This document shows positions 37,786 to 48,850 of a stretch of DNA of 64,000 bases, piece by piece. The notes below the pieces were generated by a model. It was not told the origin of the DNA. It saw nothing but the letters and a program-made list of their open reading frames with translations, and did no database searches. Within the stretch, counting starts at the first letter, position 1, and every line of letters starts with the position of its first letter. The DNA is from Epiperipatus broadwayi. Lineage: Eukaryota > Onychophora > Udeonychophora > Euonychophora > Peripatidae. The stretch lies in NCBI GenBank assembly GCA_028023455.1, contig JAQFVV010012490.1, positions 3,472,001 through 3,536,000 of the forward strand. Reading direction: 5' to 3'. Position numbers and translations under genes: made by a program.

Positions 37786-37919
37786 TGTATTGTCTATTTT
37801 GCGTGTTATTACTAACAAGTTGTTTGTATTTGGAAAATTTAAATAAAGTTTAAAATTTTCTATACATTCAACATTCACTCATAAATGATGGAAATAATCC
37901 AACATATTACATCTTATAA
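37786..37919. repeat. PLE terminal inverted repeat, 5' copy
   Basis: 134 bp, the inverted partner of 35,328-35,459. It directly abuts the first coding frame of the element. Confidence 0.88.
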
Positions 37920-37959
37920 CTATCTGTCTCTTTTTGTTTTCTAATCTGACCATCCATCA

Positions 37960-38080
37960 TTTATCTGTCACTCTATCTATCAATCTGTCTGCATACCTGC
38001 CCGCTACTCGCCCACCCACCCACCCACCTACTTACCTACATACCTACCTACCTTTCTACTTACCTATTTATCTATCTAGA
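37960..38080. repeat. Imperfect CTAC/CTAT/CCAC microsatellite
   Basis: A long run of tetranucleotide variants including CCCACCCACCCACCC and CTACCTACCT. It starts about 40 bp beyond the PLE end. Confidence 0.85.
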
Positions 38081-38270
38081 AAAGATTTTATGGCATAGTA
38101 ATTATGTCCATAACCTGGGTTAAAATCCAGGCTAGGTAAAACTTTGATTTTTTTTTCAAGTTTCAGTAGGTTTATGATCCAACGGTAATCAATGTTATCA
38201 GCCATTCAAGTAATATTAGACGAACCAAGGACAAAATATTTTAAACTTAACTATAACTTACAAACCTGAT

Positions 38271-38440
38271 AAGCAATGATTTCTTTTTCAGTTTGTCTTA
38301 GAAAAGTACAGTATTGGAAAAAGTTTTTGTCTTGCAGTAAGATACAACCTTTTTGCATTCACACACACTCAAATGCTTATCTATATTGTGAAGAACCATG
38401 TTTGGAACACAATGCTGATAGAAAAGTAAATTTAAAGAAG
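38271..38440 (-). CDS. Weak exon-like segment with cysteines
   Basis: On the minus strand TTACTTTTCTATCAG looks like an acceptor and is followed by HCVPNMVLHNIDKHL and SVCECKK. The spacing C-x-x-N ... C-x-C is compatible with the second half of an EGF-like domain. A stop follows 16 codons later. A second acceptor/donor pair would bound a 31-base segment ending CTTATCAG|GTTTGT. The phases of these two pieces do not join, and the donor after CECKK is poor. I record it because a candidate EGF exon lies in the same orientation at 35.05 kb, but it may be chance. Confidence 0.2.
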
Positions 38441-38884
38441 CATTGAATGTTAAGTTAAAAAAATATCTATAAAGAAAAAATTTGACCATTACAACAACAC
38501 TATTTATAAAAGATCAAATAAAATGTATTCAAAAAAACAAATGTTCTTTTATGTCATCTAAAAGTATATGTTTGCAAAAATACATATATTAGGGACTAAT
38601 CTTCAATGTTGAATAATTTCTACAATTTTCTTATTTTAGCATCAGGATCACTTCAAAGGAAAGATAGAAATGAGTTTCGGAATTGCTTAAAACTATACAA
38701 ATAGTACAAATTACAAAAACTTTTGCCACATTAATTCTTAAACCTTTCATAATTAAACATTCCATCTTTATTTATTGTAGAGTGGGGAGGGGGTTAATTT
38801 TTATGAACACATATAGCCTTATCTTATAATGATGAGTTTGATCAACTAAAAAAATATAATTACCAGTAAACATAAATAAATAAG

Positions 38885-39010
38885 AAAATAGCTTTATTGC
38901 TTAAGAGTTCGTAAGAAATTTGAGTGCTGGAGATGCCAGAACTGAAAGTAATCAGAAGATCTAACACTCCAGTCTCACATTTTATCACTTCATTAAACCA
39001 GGATACCCAT
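38885..39010 (-). mobile_element. Diverged tRNA-derived SINE copy
   Basis: It shares with 10,236-10,352, in the same order, the tail AGCTTTATTGCTT, a central TGCCAGAA and a degraded tRNA-like head (AGAAGATCTAACACTCC on the plus strand). It is older than the 10.2-kb copy. Confidence 0.5.
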
Positions 39011-40416
39011 TCAAAAATCCCAATCATATATATATATTCAAAACATCTCTGATATTTTTATCTTGTACTTGCTTTTTTGAGCATTAAATTATTTTCCAAA
39101 TAATATTTTACAATACTTTTAATCTTTATACATGTTAAAAAGTATATACTTATAAGTATTTTTATATTTTAATATTGAGATCATAGTAATTGAATTTGCT
39201 AAAATTGAATTGATTGTAAATCTCACAATTTATAGTCAAATTAATTATATTAAAATGTAAAAATATTTATAAGTATATATGTTTCATATAAAGATTAAAA
39301 TTATAGCAAAATATTATTTGAAAAATAATTTGACATTCTTAAAAGTAATCGTTAATTAAAATTTAAAATACAAGGTAAAATAATTAGATAGTTTAAAAAA
39401 TTCCCTGCAGAGGTGAGCAAATAAACTTCTAATTTGTGGAAAATATGTTTTTTGGTAAATAGGTAAGTGAGATTATAGGAAGTTCTAAAACACTTTTCAA
39501 AACAGTTGCGATCAGAATAGCCATCAGTTAGTTATTAAATTAGAAGTGATATATTAGGCATTGGACTACAGCCTTCAGTTATCTAGAAGGAAAGTCAGAT
39601 GAGTAAAAAAAAATCATTAATGTTTGTTGGCTACTTTTAGTAGAAAGCCCAACTTCTAGAGAAATAAGAAAGCTAACTATCAATGAACAAAATATGTATC
39701 AGTATATCCCCACTACAATAATCATAAGCCATATTTTGCTTATAACCACTAAATGTGCATTAGTACATTATTTTTCAACCATGTAGTGCCTAGGAGAGAG
39801 GCTATGAAGTTTGAATTGTAGCCTATTACTTAATATACCTAAGAATATATTGGAATGATGTAGAAATTATTTACTTTTCTGCATAGATGGTTTACAACAT
39901 CTAAGTCCTATATCTACCAAAAAAAAAATCTGCAAGTTAACCAAGTCTAAATCAACATAGAAGCAAAGATAGATTTTATTACAGAAATCAACTGAATAGG
40001 AAGTCCATAGTAGATACTTAGAGTCAAAAAAAAAAAAAGGAGCTGAGTATAATTAAACATATAAATACCAGTAAGAAATTAAAATATTTCAATTTAAAAA
40101 GACATCATTATGAAGCATTAATTATTTATAAATTTTTAAGCATATTAGATCAAATGTAAATTTTTTACATATTATTTTGATTTACTCTTTGTTGAAATTG
40201 TGAAAGGAATAATCTCACTTTTTGTAGGAATAGATGCTAATATTGCATAAATAATTTTTTTATATATATTAATATTTAAGCTCTAATGTGGACAAATTAG
40301 ACTCAGCTCTCAGATATTTAGTATCAAAAACAGGTTTATTTAACTATGTTTACAATAAAGAAAAAATTATAAAATAACATTAAATTTGGCAATACATTTA
40401 TAAACCATTAAATTAC
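39011..40416. other. AT-rich stretch, no supportable gene
   Basis: I see no coding, RNA or repeat feature. The frames are short and AT-driven. Confidence 0.5.
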
Positions 40417-40662
40417 TTAATGTCCAATATTAATAAGATTCCATGTGGAATTTGCTATTAGGTGAGGAGCTAACTTCAAATCTCTTTCTTTGATATCTTT
40501 TAATTTTTGTAAAAAAATTAATGTTGGATCAGGTATAACAGACTTGAAGATTATGAAACATCTGACAAACCATAGACAGAAAGTGATGAAAGTTGCACTT
40601 CTTATAATTGCAAAATCCCCATAAGCAAAACCTTTTATGAGTGTGTTAATAATTGGATATTT
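40417..40662 (-). CDS. Unidentified open frame after an acceptor-like site
   Basis: On the minus strand an 81-codon open frame runs from directly after TAATCTTAG to TAA at 40,419-40,417. The peptide has a hydrophobic core (FITFCLWFVRCFIIF) that could be a membrane segment. A charged tail follows (LQKLKDIKERDLKLAPHL). It has no start codon, so if real it is an exon or a fragment. The amino-acid use is more balanced than background, and no family is recognised. It lies 0.4 kb downstream, in the same orientation, of the GIY-YIG remnant at 41.1 kb and could be part of that decayed element. Confidence 0.25.
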   Translation of the reverse strand, partial: KYPIINTLIKGFAYGDFAIIRSATFITFCLWFVRCFIIFKSVIPDPTLIFLQKLKDIKERDLKLAPHLIANSTWNLINIGH

Positions 40663-41091
40663 CTAAGATTATAATGTAGTATAAAATAATTCCACAATTA
40701 TTGAATAAACAATAAAAAATAACGAAGCTAAAGTGATAGGTCAAAAATATATATTTAGAAGATGTACTTATTCCAACCTCATATTATGCATGCAAACAAT
40801 TGTAGTATATTTATATCAATATTTTTCATTATTCACCTTATGTCTTTTAATAAATATGTTGTTGGTTAGTAAATCTAGTCTACTCTTAATGTCACATAAA
40901 TAATACAAAAACTCTATCAGATAATGAAAATTATTTTTCATGTATAAAGTGTGATAAACAGAGTAGCTAAAATTAAAAAAAACATTAATCACAAAAAACT
41001 ATTTGCCAAGCACTTTTGGTACTGTGTTCCAGAATTATGGTGACATATTGGAACTGAATGGTTAATATTCCAGTGCATGCTCTGTGGAATA

Positions 41092-41395
41092 CTAGTTTAT
41101 GTGATTAATAATGTTTTTAGACTTCGCAATAAACCAAGCCTCTTTCAACTTCCTCTTTCTATCGTTTGATTCATTGCACACAGTAGTAATATTTTGAAAA
41201 TAAAACTCATGTTCACAACTACTTTCATGATTTGAAAAAACAGAATTAACCTGTGAATCACTTTTAGATTTTTTATACTGATAAACATGCTGTTGCAATC
41301 ACATTGATATATTAGCCTTTGTTTCACTGTAATAGATAGCATTACAACCAATTTCTTTGCATGCAATAGAATAAACCACTTCATACCTATTCATT
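41092..41395 (-). pseudogene. Second PLE-type GIY-YIG endonuclease remnant
   Basis: The minus strand reads EVVYSIACKEIGCNAIYYSET, a full GIY-YIG start with a CKEIGC cysteine pair between the two halves. After one stop (TGA near 41,302) it continues LQQHVYQYKKSKSD, CEHEFYFQNITTVCNES and NDRKRKLKEAWFIAKS. The order is that of PLE endonucleases, and the cysteine pair is a feature of some PLE lineages. Compared with the plus-strand copy at 20,069-20,338, the YY after the turn and the KRK-KEAWFIA tail are shared, so both come from one lineage distinct from the 36-kb element. YSET replaces the usual YGET, one sign of decay. No reverse transcriptase is visible upstream to 42.5 kb. Confidence 0.75.
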
Positions 41396-43235
41396 TCTTC
41401 CACACTATCCTTTGAATTATTTATTAGTCTATTTAAACACAAAGGTGATCAGAATCCTATATTATGATCTTTACCAATTATATTTAATATTGACAATTAA
41501 TTAAGTAATAAACTTTTTAAAATAAACATATTTAATAACATGGAGTCAAGCTGTTGAAGGATATATTTCATTCTTTAAATTTATGGTGAAAAACAAATGC
41601 ATAATAGAGACTTTAAATTATTCAACTATTTCAAGGCAATAAATATAATCATTTTAAAATGTAGCATTTGTAAAATTCTTTTATCTTTCAAAAGGTCCTG
41701 CAATTCTGGTTTAATAGTCTTTACTCCATATAAAAATTAAATTATTGTAAAAGAGAACACACTTAAAATATGACAAAAATATTTATCATACATTAAATGC
41801 TGCCATAATAGCAAATGTTGATTTTTTTATTGAATTATTTAAGCTTTGATTATTGTGATATGATTTGTTGATTAAATAGAAAGTAAATTTTAGTTATTCA
41901 AAGTATGCATATGAATAAATTAAATATATAAAAAACTGCTTTAAATAATACATAAAATTAATATACAATATTATTTACCAAACAAAACATCCCATGATTT
42001 TCTGTGTTTATTTCCAATATCCACAATAAGAGTATTAATTCAACTAGTTATCCTATTACAGAACCATCTATTGTAAGCTTGAGTAAGTAATAGATACTAA
42101 TTTTAATACTAAATTTGAATTTGTAAATCAGACTTTTTTAAAGTTTACTCTAGGACTGATAAATCTACTTTTTAAAATTATTTTCAAAAATAATTAATTA
42201 GTTTAATATACTTAAGTTGTTACATTAAAAAAAAGTACACAGATGGAGAGAGAATGCATAAAGAGTTTTTGATAAGATGTTGAAATGGTGATATTTATGA
42301 ATTAAATCTATTTGTCCCCCTTCCCCATCTTTAAACATATCTAAGTATTGGTTAACTATTAAGTTAAAAACAAACACATAATGATAAAGAATTACACACA
42401 CAGTCAGTCAAAATATGTTTTACTAATAAAATATTTTTACTGCTGCCTTATAGTTTTTTTATGCTTCTGATTCAAAAACTCATATCATTTGCTAGTTAAG
42501 AAGGGTTTCAGATTGTCGTATATTATGAGGAATTGTAATCTACACTGTGGAATCACTACAATTTAAAATTCCACATACATTTCTTTAAAAAAGGGAAAAA
42601 CAAGTTTCCCCAGAGGCAAATGATTCTTGCTAGTCTTGATAAGTTATGTCAATGAATCTACATCTCTCTCATACTGACTGATCTTTTAATCAATGTGCAC
42701 TGGTCCATTAGCATTACAATTAGCTTAATATATATACTTGGAGAAGTATGACACCCATTTCAAATAGAAAAACAAAATACATGTAAATATTATTAAAAAC
42801 TCACTTATTTAATTGCAAGTTTATTAAGTCTACACAATGATATTTAATATATGAATATTTTGAAGATATATATTGATCTGGAAAAAAATTATATGCAATA
42901 AAAATGATAAAAGAAATATAATACTAACAACATAATTAATTGCAGATATAACCAACTCATGGATTACCAATTTTAACAGATTAATAATTCACCAATATAG
43001 ACACACATCTTCTCCTTACAAATCTCATCATAGGTCTTTAAAACATCCCATACGCTAGTAGAACATTTTAAAAAAATATTAACTATTAATTTTAATATAT
43101 ATTTATATGCTCTGTATTCCTATTTTTATCTAATAAGTTTATTGATTAGTTTTCCTATACTTTTTTTTTCTAAAAGGTTTATTAGACTTTGAATTTACAT
43201 GTTTACATCTATGATTCACAATGCATATTTTGATT
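41396..43235. other. AT-rich stretch, no supportable gene
   Basis: No motif-bearing frame, tRNA-like element or repeat pair was found here. Confidence 0.5.
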
Positions 43236-44940
43236 TTAATGTAATTTCACACCATAGAACTTCATTATCTCAGAATAAATTTTTAATCCGACATGCTCAC
43301 ATGATGTTACAACCAAATGACAAAAAATAATAGAGTCATTTTCATCAGTCACCCAAATCCATTCAATGATTGACTGTAGACTTACATCAAAATACACTAA
43401 AGAACCCAAGAAGCAAGTTATTTCTAATTCAAACCTGGATTCCAATGGTCAAAATTCCCAAAGACATGCAAGTCCAAACAGTAAGAGTCCATAAAAAAAT
43501 CTGTTCATACATGTTCCGTAGCTGGCATCAGTGAAATGCCCACTATCCAGGATCTTCTCTGAGATGCAGTAGACCACTTAGTCATCACAGAGTAAATTGC
43601 ATGCTGAAGCATTCCTTTCATAATTACTCTATCCTTGATTAAAATTCTTAGATAACTCCACTGTGACTCACATTTAATATCTCCAACTTTTATATTTGAA
43701 GTAATGACAAGTCACAACCATACTTCAAATCTGTTCTGCCCCCATCTATCTTTATATTTATCATCGATCACTAAGTATCAATCTTGGTCAAAGTAAACAC
43801 TGAAATCTGTTTTGTCTAGTTCGTCAAGACCTGTGGTTTCTAGATTGCCCTGCTCTAGATTCAAATTGTCAATTTCACATTTCTTATATTCTAAATTCTT
43901 GTCACAAAGTTGTCCATCACTTTGTGCTTCCTTTGCTTCAGGAACCTCCAAAAGGATCATTGTCTGATCTATGAATTCCTTGTTCTTTAACATCAGCATC
44001 TGAGCAGAATTCTCTTCCAATTGACTCTTCATCATAGATGCTGATCTTATACTTCTTTCCTTTTATGTTCCTGTCCAGCGAATCAGCATGTCTTTTGAAC
44101 TACTGAGTTGCAAAGGGAGTTGCTGGCCTTTCTCTTTTGGCAGTGGTCATGACTGCAGACTCGATTAGCATCATGTCAGAATCTGAGTCTATGCCAGAAT
44201 TCATAGATATCCAGGGAGTTTTCTCCAATGATTCTGAAATGATGTGAATCATTTTTTCTGAAGGCTGTGATAACTCCAGCTTAATTGGTTGTGACTGTTT
44301 ACTTTTTTTTTGATTTGATATAAAGTGTTGCTTCTCTTGTGTAGACCCAGAAATACAGTTATGTAATTTAGTCTTCCTAAGCTTACAATTCAGGCATATT
44401 CTAGAGGGACAATTCCTAACAAGGTGATCCCTCAACCTGCAGTGAAAGCACTATGGTGGTATGCCCCAAAAAGATATTATTAGAGAGGCTGATTCCATGC
44501 AGTAGATCATGGGAATGTCTGTATGTGATACTCCCTTATTGAGGGTAATTGAAAAGAGCACAGAATTTGTGAGTACAGGAATGTTCACCCTTTTCTTGAG
44601 GACATACCTAAAGTTTAAATTACTCCATAGAATCTGAGGATTTTCTGAAGATCAAATTGATTAAAACTCAGATAACAATTTCGAATATGACCGGTCAATA
44701 TTACTGGACTATTCATGTTGACTGTACATAAAATTTTGTTATCAATGAATTTCATCGCCCCTTGGAATATTTGCTTTTAAGTGGGATTGTGGCATTCCAC
44801 GATTACATAATGGTTGTTTGGATGATGTACTATTTTGTTCACATGAATCCATAAATTTTTTGCTATGATTTTTGGCTACAGAATTTATCAATTGGAAACA
44901 TAAATAAGTCTTTATTTTGATTGGTGATGGCAAAAATTAG
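43236..44940 (-). pseudogene. Retrotransposon ORF1/gag remnant with CCHC zinc knuckle
   Basis: Reading the minus strand from 44,940 there is a variable start. A region near 44,700-44,560 follows (SPVILTGHIRNCYLSFNQFD, FYGVI, LPSIRE) that looks like the conserved fold preceding the knuckle in gag-like ORF1 proteins. CFHCRLRDHLVRNC at about 44,450-44,410 is a perfect C-x2-C-x4-H-x4-C zinc knuckle. A degraded second one (CLNCKLRKTKLHNC) follows directly, then an acidic/serine-rich tail ending near 43,778. Stops break the first half (near 44,520-44,700). Another open frame at 43,445-43,236 continues in the same orientation but is unassigned. The protein would bind the element's RNA. No reverse transcriptase is attached, so the parent could be a LINE or an LTR element. 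Confidence 0.65.
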
Positions 44941-45513
44941 AGTTTTTCATTCACATAATTTAAAAAGATCAATGTAATTATGGTGGAATAGTAGAGTTGA
45001 AATCATCTAAATGTTAGTCGATTCCACTTAATCCAGCCTTGGAAGAGATATATTCATATCAGGCACCCATTTTGAGCAGAGACTGGACAGTCATCCTCCA
45101 GCTTATTAAAAAGATCAGGTATATTTTGTGAATCATAACAAGAAATAGGTGCTCTTATTATTAAAATTTTGTAAAATTTTAGCATATGATATTTTGTTGT
45201 CATCTATATTTTGATGAAGACTCTGAGTGACAAAGGGTGTGGACTTATTAGAGTTATCATCAGAAATAGCATTAAAATTATATATATCTTTTATAAGATT
45301 AGTAGGGTTATTTTTTGTTAAAAAGATATTAAGATTTTTCTTACTTTTAGAAAATAAAGCAGGAAAATGCTCTACCTTCAGACCCTCTTCCCTGTGTTCC
45401 AGACTGGTTGGTTTGCCTCTATCAGAGAAAATTTTGTCCTTTTGAGGTGATTTTCGATTTTATATCTTCATTCACTTTTTTTAAGTTTAATGGAAATCTA
45501 CTTTTAAAAATCG
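44941..45513. other. AT-rich stretch, no supportable gene
   Basis: This is probably the 5' flank or upstream part of the zinc-knuckle element. The plus-strand frame at 45,227-45,445 has no recognisable feature. Confidence 0.4.
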
Positions 45514-46560
45514 GTAATATAATGAGTATGCTAATAGCTTTAAACAAACTTTTCCAATAAATGCTGCAAGAGAAAACATTTAAAATCTCTATCTAGAATT
45601 ATCCCTATCCTCAAACCAGTTTCAAGCTAATGGCTCTTGTCAGTGATGGACTAGGATATTCAGACACTAGATCTAAAATACCAACTCAAGCCCAGCATTT
45701 ATCTAATATTTAACTATTAAATAGAAAATCTGAAATTTTCAGACATCTATATGCCTTCAAATCTAGCTATATAACTTAAATAGCTATATTGGTCTGAACA
45801 AACTTCAACTACATGATATATTAATAACCTTAGCAATATAACATCACCAAAGCCTCAAAAGCCAAACTATAATAGTAATAAAATTAAGTCATACATCAGG
45901 TACCTAAATTTAATAAGCTTGTATTACAAATGTAATATAATGAGTAGGCTAATAGCTCTAAACAAGCCTTTCTGATAATGTCCTAGTACTTTACTGATGA
46001 CAGCCATTAGCACAAAAACAGTTTGGGGATAAGGATAATTCTAGATAGAGATTTTGAATACTTTGTCATGTGGCATTTATCAGAAAAGCTTATTTAGAGC
46101 TATTAGCATGCTCATTATATTATATTTGTAATATAAGCTTATTAAATTAAGTCATGTGATGTATGACTCAATTTTACTACTATTATAGTTTGGCTTTTGA
46201 TGCTTTGGTGATGTTATATTGCTAAGACTATTAATATATCATGTAGCTGAAGTTTTTTCAGACCCATATAGCTATTTAAGTTAGATAGCTAGATTTGAAG
46301 ATATATAAATGTCTAAATAAATAAATAGATAAATTCTGGGCTTGAATTGGTATTTTAGATCTAGTATCTGAATGTCCTAGCATCTCATTGATGAGAGCCA
46401 TTAATTTCGAACCAGTTTGGGGATAGGAATAATTCTAGATAGAGATTATAAATGCTTTCTCTTTTGGCATTTATCAAAAAAACTTGTTTAAAGCTATTAG
46501 CATGCTTATTATATTACATTTGTAATACAAGCTTATTAAATTAAGTCATGTCACATATGA
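45514..46560. repeat. 1-kb imperfect palindrome related to the 419-bp array
   Basis: The left arm (45,514 to about 45,990) is matched in reverse by the right arm (about 46,030-46,515). Shared blocks include GAGTATGCTAATAGCTTTAAACAA, and TTCAGACACTAGATCTAAAATACC against its reverse at 46,355-46,380. A short third arm (about 45,943-46,118) folds at the centre, so the structure is a nested palindrome. The blocks CAGACACTAGATCTAAAA, GAAATTTTCAGACA and AAATAGCTATAT also occur in the 419-bp units at 59.6-64 kb. Both loci are thus diverged members of one repeat family. No coding capacity is seen. Confidence 0.75.
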
Positions 46561-46660
46561 CTTGATTTTATTACTATTTTAAAAACTTGCAAATTTTAGA
46601 CTTGTCATAATTCTATTTTTTTAGGAAAATAAAAAAAAAATTAAAATATATTTATATATA

Positions 46661-46884
46661 TTGAAATTATCAAGATGGTATTTTTGTATTAGTCCAGTTG
46701 TGAGATTTAACAAACATATTTGTCCAGAATAATTTTTTAATCTTGCTCTCTCAGAAATAATATTTACATGATATTGAAATTATCAAGATGGTATTTTTGT
46801 ATTAGTCCAGTTGTGAGATTTAACATACATATTAGTCCAGAATAATTTTTTAATCTTGCTCTCTCAGAAATTATATTTACATGA
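46661..46884. repeat. 113-bp tandem duplication, two copies
   Basis: TTGAAATTATCAAGATGGTA starts at 46,661 and again at 46,774, and both copies run to TCTCAGAAA(T)ATATTTACATGA. They differ at only a few positions, so the duplication is fairly young. Confidence 0.85.
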
Positions 46885-47799
46885 AAGCTTCTGACAAACT
46901 TAATCGATTAATTAAAGATTTATTTGGAAAAATTACAACCTATAAATTTATTTACTGAAAATGATACAAATGACTACAAACACACACTTATTTTTTGTGA
47001 AAAATTATTTTGCACCATCCAAACTTATAAAAACTTATTTTGAAAAATGGCCACTTATAACTTTCTTTAGTGGAAATGAAACAAATACACATTTACATTT
47101 TTTGTGAAAAATGATCGTCCAATAAGTAAACTTTTAACAATCTAAATTTATTACAAGTTTAACCAAACAAAAAATGCAACAATATACATATATTTAACCA
47201 TGCAACTTTGTCTCTTTACAAAACATTGTTTCTTAGCATCACTGTGGAGACTGAAGTTTCTTATCTTGAACCATGTTCAATTATGAATGTAATTTTTCTT
47301 TTGACAATCCTGAACAAAAAACTAACATTGTTTGTTTGAACTGTGATCATAAAGTGTCATATCATGGCCATTTGCCTAGACTTTTTGAGAGGCAAGGATG
47401 CCATAGGTTTTTAAAAAAATAGTGAATTGCATTGTCCTCAGTAGCTGGAAATTCCCAAATTTTAATCATTTAATTTTGGACAAAAAATACTATGCACATT
47501 AATAACGTTTTGCTCATCAGAATATTATCTAATATTCACTTACAAAATTAATTTATTTCATTTTTAAAATACTGTAAATGTGTTTAATTTGATCTTTATA
47601 TATACATTTGTTGGTGCCAGCTACATTTATCACAATCATACTAATACATAAGAACAAAAATGGTATATTCCAAAGGAATATATATTTCTTTAGTGTATAT
47701 ATTAAACATTTGTGTAAAAAAAAATTTATTTAAAGATTCTGAGTTTAATCACCTGTCTTCTGAAGAATTTAGAGTAATTTTCCCCAGTAATGGGTTTAC
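46885..47799. other. AT-rich stretch downstream of the gag remnant
   Basis: On the minus strand this is where the rest of a gag or pol would follow the remnant at 47.8-48.8 kb, but no zinc knuckle, protease or polymerase motif is readable. The frame at 47,660-47,848 (plus) is a shadow. Confidence 0.4.
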
Positions 47800-48850
47800 A
47801 TTTCTGCTGTGTTATTTACTAATGGATGGTCTCATGGCATCCCTCTGACCAAAAATTGCTCAACATAGCTTCTTGATAATTTTGAAAGATTTTGGATTTA
47901 TTGAATAATGAGCATCACCAGGACTGCACACCCCCTTGCAAGTGACTACATGTAATTGCTAATTTACATTCTTCTAACATGGGGGTAAGAGAAAAGTAGG
48001 TTTCCAAACTTTTTAAATGTTCAACAGGAGTTTCATCAGTTTGATTTTGGAATATCCTGATTTTCAAAAATTGGTTTACACTAGGATGAGTTTCACAGTT
48101 TTCCCCTCTTTCCTTTCTTTATTAATTCTAGTTTACCACTTTTCATTCTAAACTCTTCCATGTTTACTTTTAACTCTTGTATTTCAATATGAATTTCCAT
48201 TATATTATCATTATTTTTTTCATATTCTATCCCATGACTTTCCATCTTTCCATGTTCTTCTTTGCTCTGGACTTTATTCTGAAAACTTTTCTGCTGTTCT
48301 TTAGTAACAGTTTTATGGAAGTTTTGTTGTTTTTCCTCATTATTTTCAACCTTTTCACTTAGGTTTTGATGCTTTTCAGCCATATCAAAAAATTTCTGGT
48401 TCATGCTCTGCTGCATACTTTTGAACTCTTCTTTCCTCATGTTTGTATATTTTTTTATATTACAAAATTTTTTTCTATACTTTACTGTAAGTTTTGAAAT
48501 TTTCCATATATCTTTTGTATCATATTTTGTAATATCTCCTTTGTATCCCTTATATCTTAGTTAATATTGTGCTGTATATTTTGCAGTTTCATATCCATAT
48601 TTTTAGTTAAGGCACATAATATTTTCATGTTGAATGTGCATCTCATCTGCTACTTGTTCCATTGTCTGATCTACCTCTTGACTTTTTTGCTCTAGTAACA
48701 TTGGCTATACATATTCTTGTACCTCTGTTTGCACTATTTCAGTATTGACAGAATTTTCAGATCGATTTTCATCCATTATTTTTGACTGAGCTCTTGTTAA
48801 TATTTTATATTAACTCTGCTATTCATTTATAAAAAATTTCTAAAATGTAA
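47800..48850 (-). pseudogene. LTR-retrotransposon Gag remnant
   Basis: On the minus strand the protein starts MDENRSENSVNTEIVQTEVQ at about 48,775 and passes through a long glutamine/lysine/glutamate-rich coiled-coil region. The open part is 48,440-48,093, MRKEEFKSMQQSMNQKFF onward. After a frameshift near 48,095 it enters a capsid-like segment: TDETPVEHLKSLETYF, EECKLAITCSHLQGGVQSW, a stop, then FQNYQEAMLSNFWSE. The order of P-V-E-H-L, E-x2-K-L-A, L-x-G-x-A/V-x-x-W and F-W is the signature of the retrotransposon gag capsid domain. Gag assembles the particle that packages the element RNA. Several stops make this copy dead. The coiled-coil start resembles the broken frame at 24.1 kb. Confidence 0.75.

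Larger units (their letters stand above)
35328..37919 (-). mobile_element. Penelope-like retroelement bounded by inverted repeats
   Basis: A minus-strand element encodes, in order, an N-terminal region, a reverse transcriptase and a GIY-YIG endonuclease, the arrangement that defines Penelope-like elements. Its two ends carry the same about 133-bp sequence in opposite orientation (35,328-35,459 and 37,786-37,919), nearly identical. Each contains AATAAAGTTTAAAATTTT and TACATTCAACATTCACTCAT. Terminal repeats in direct or inverted orientation are a known feature of this class. The element is about 2.6 kb, close to the usual length for a single copy, but its coding region has several stops and frameshifts, so it is dead. 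Confidence 0.88.
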
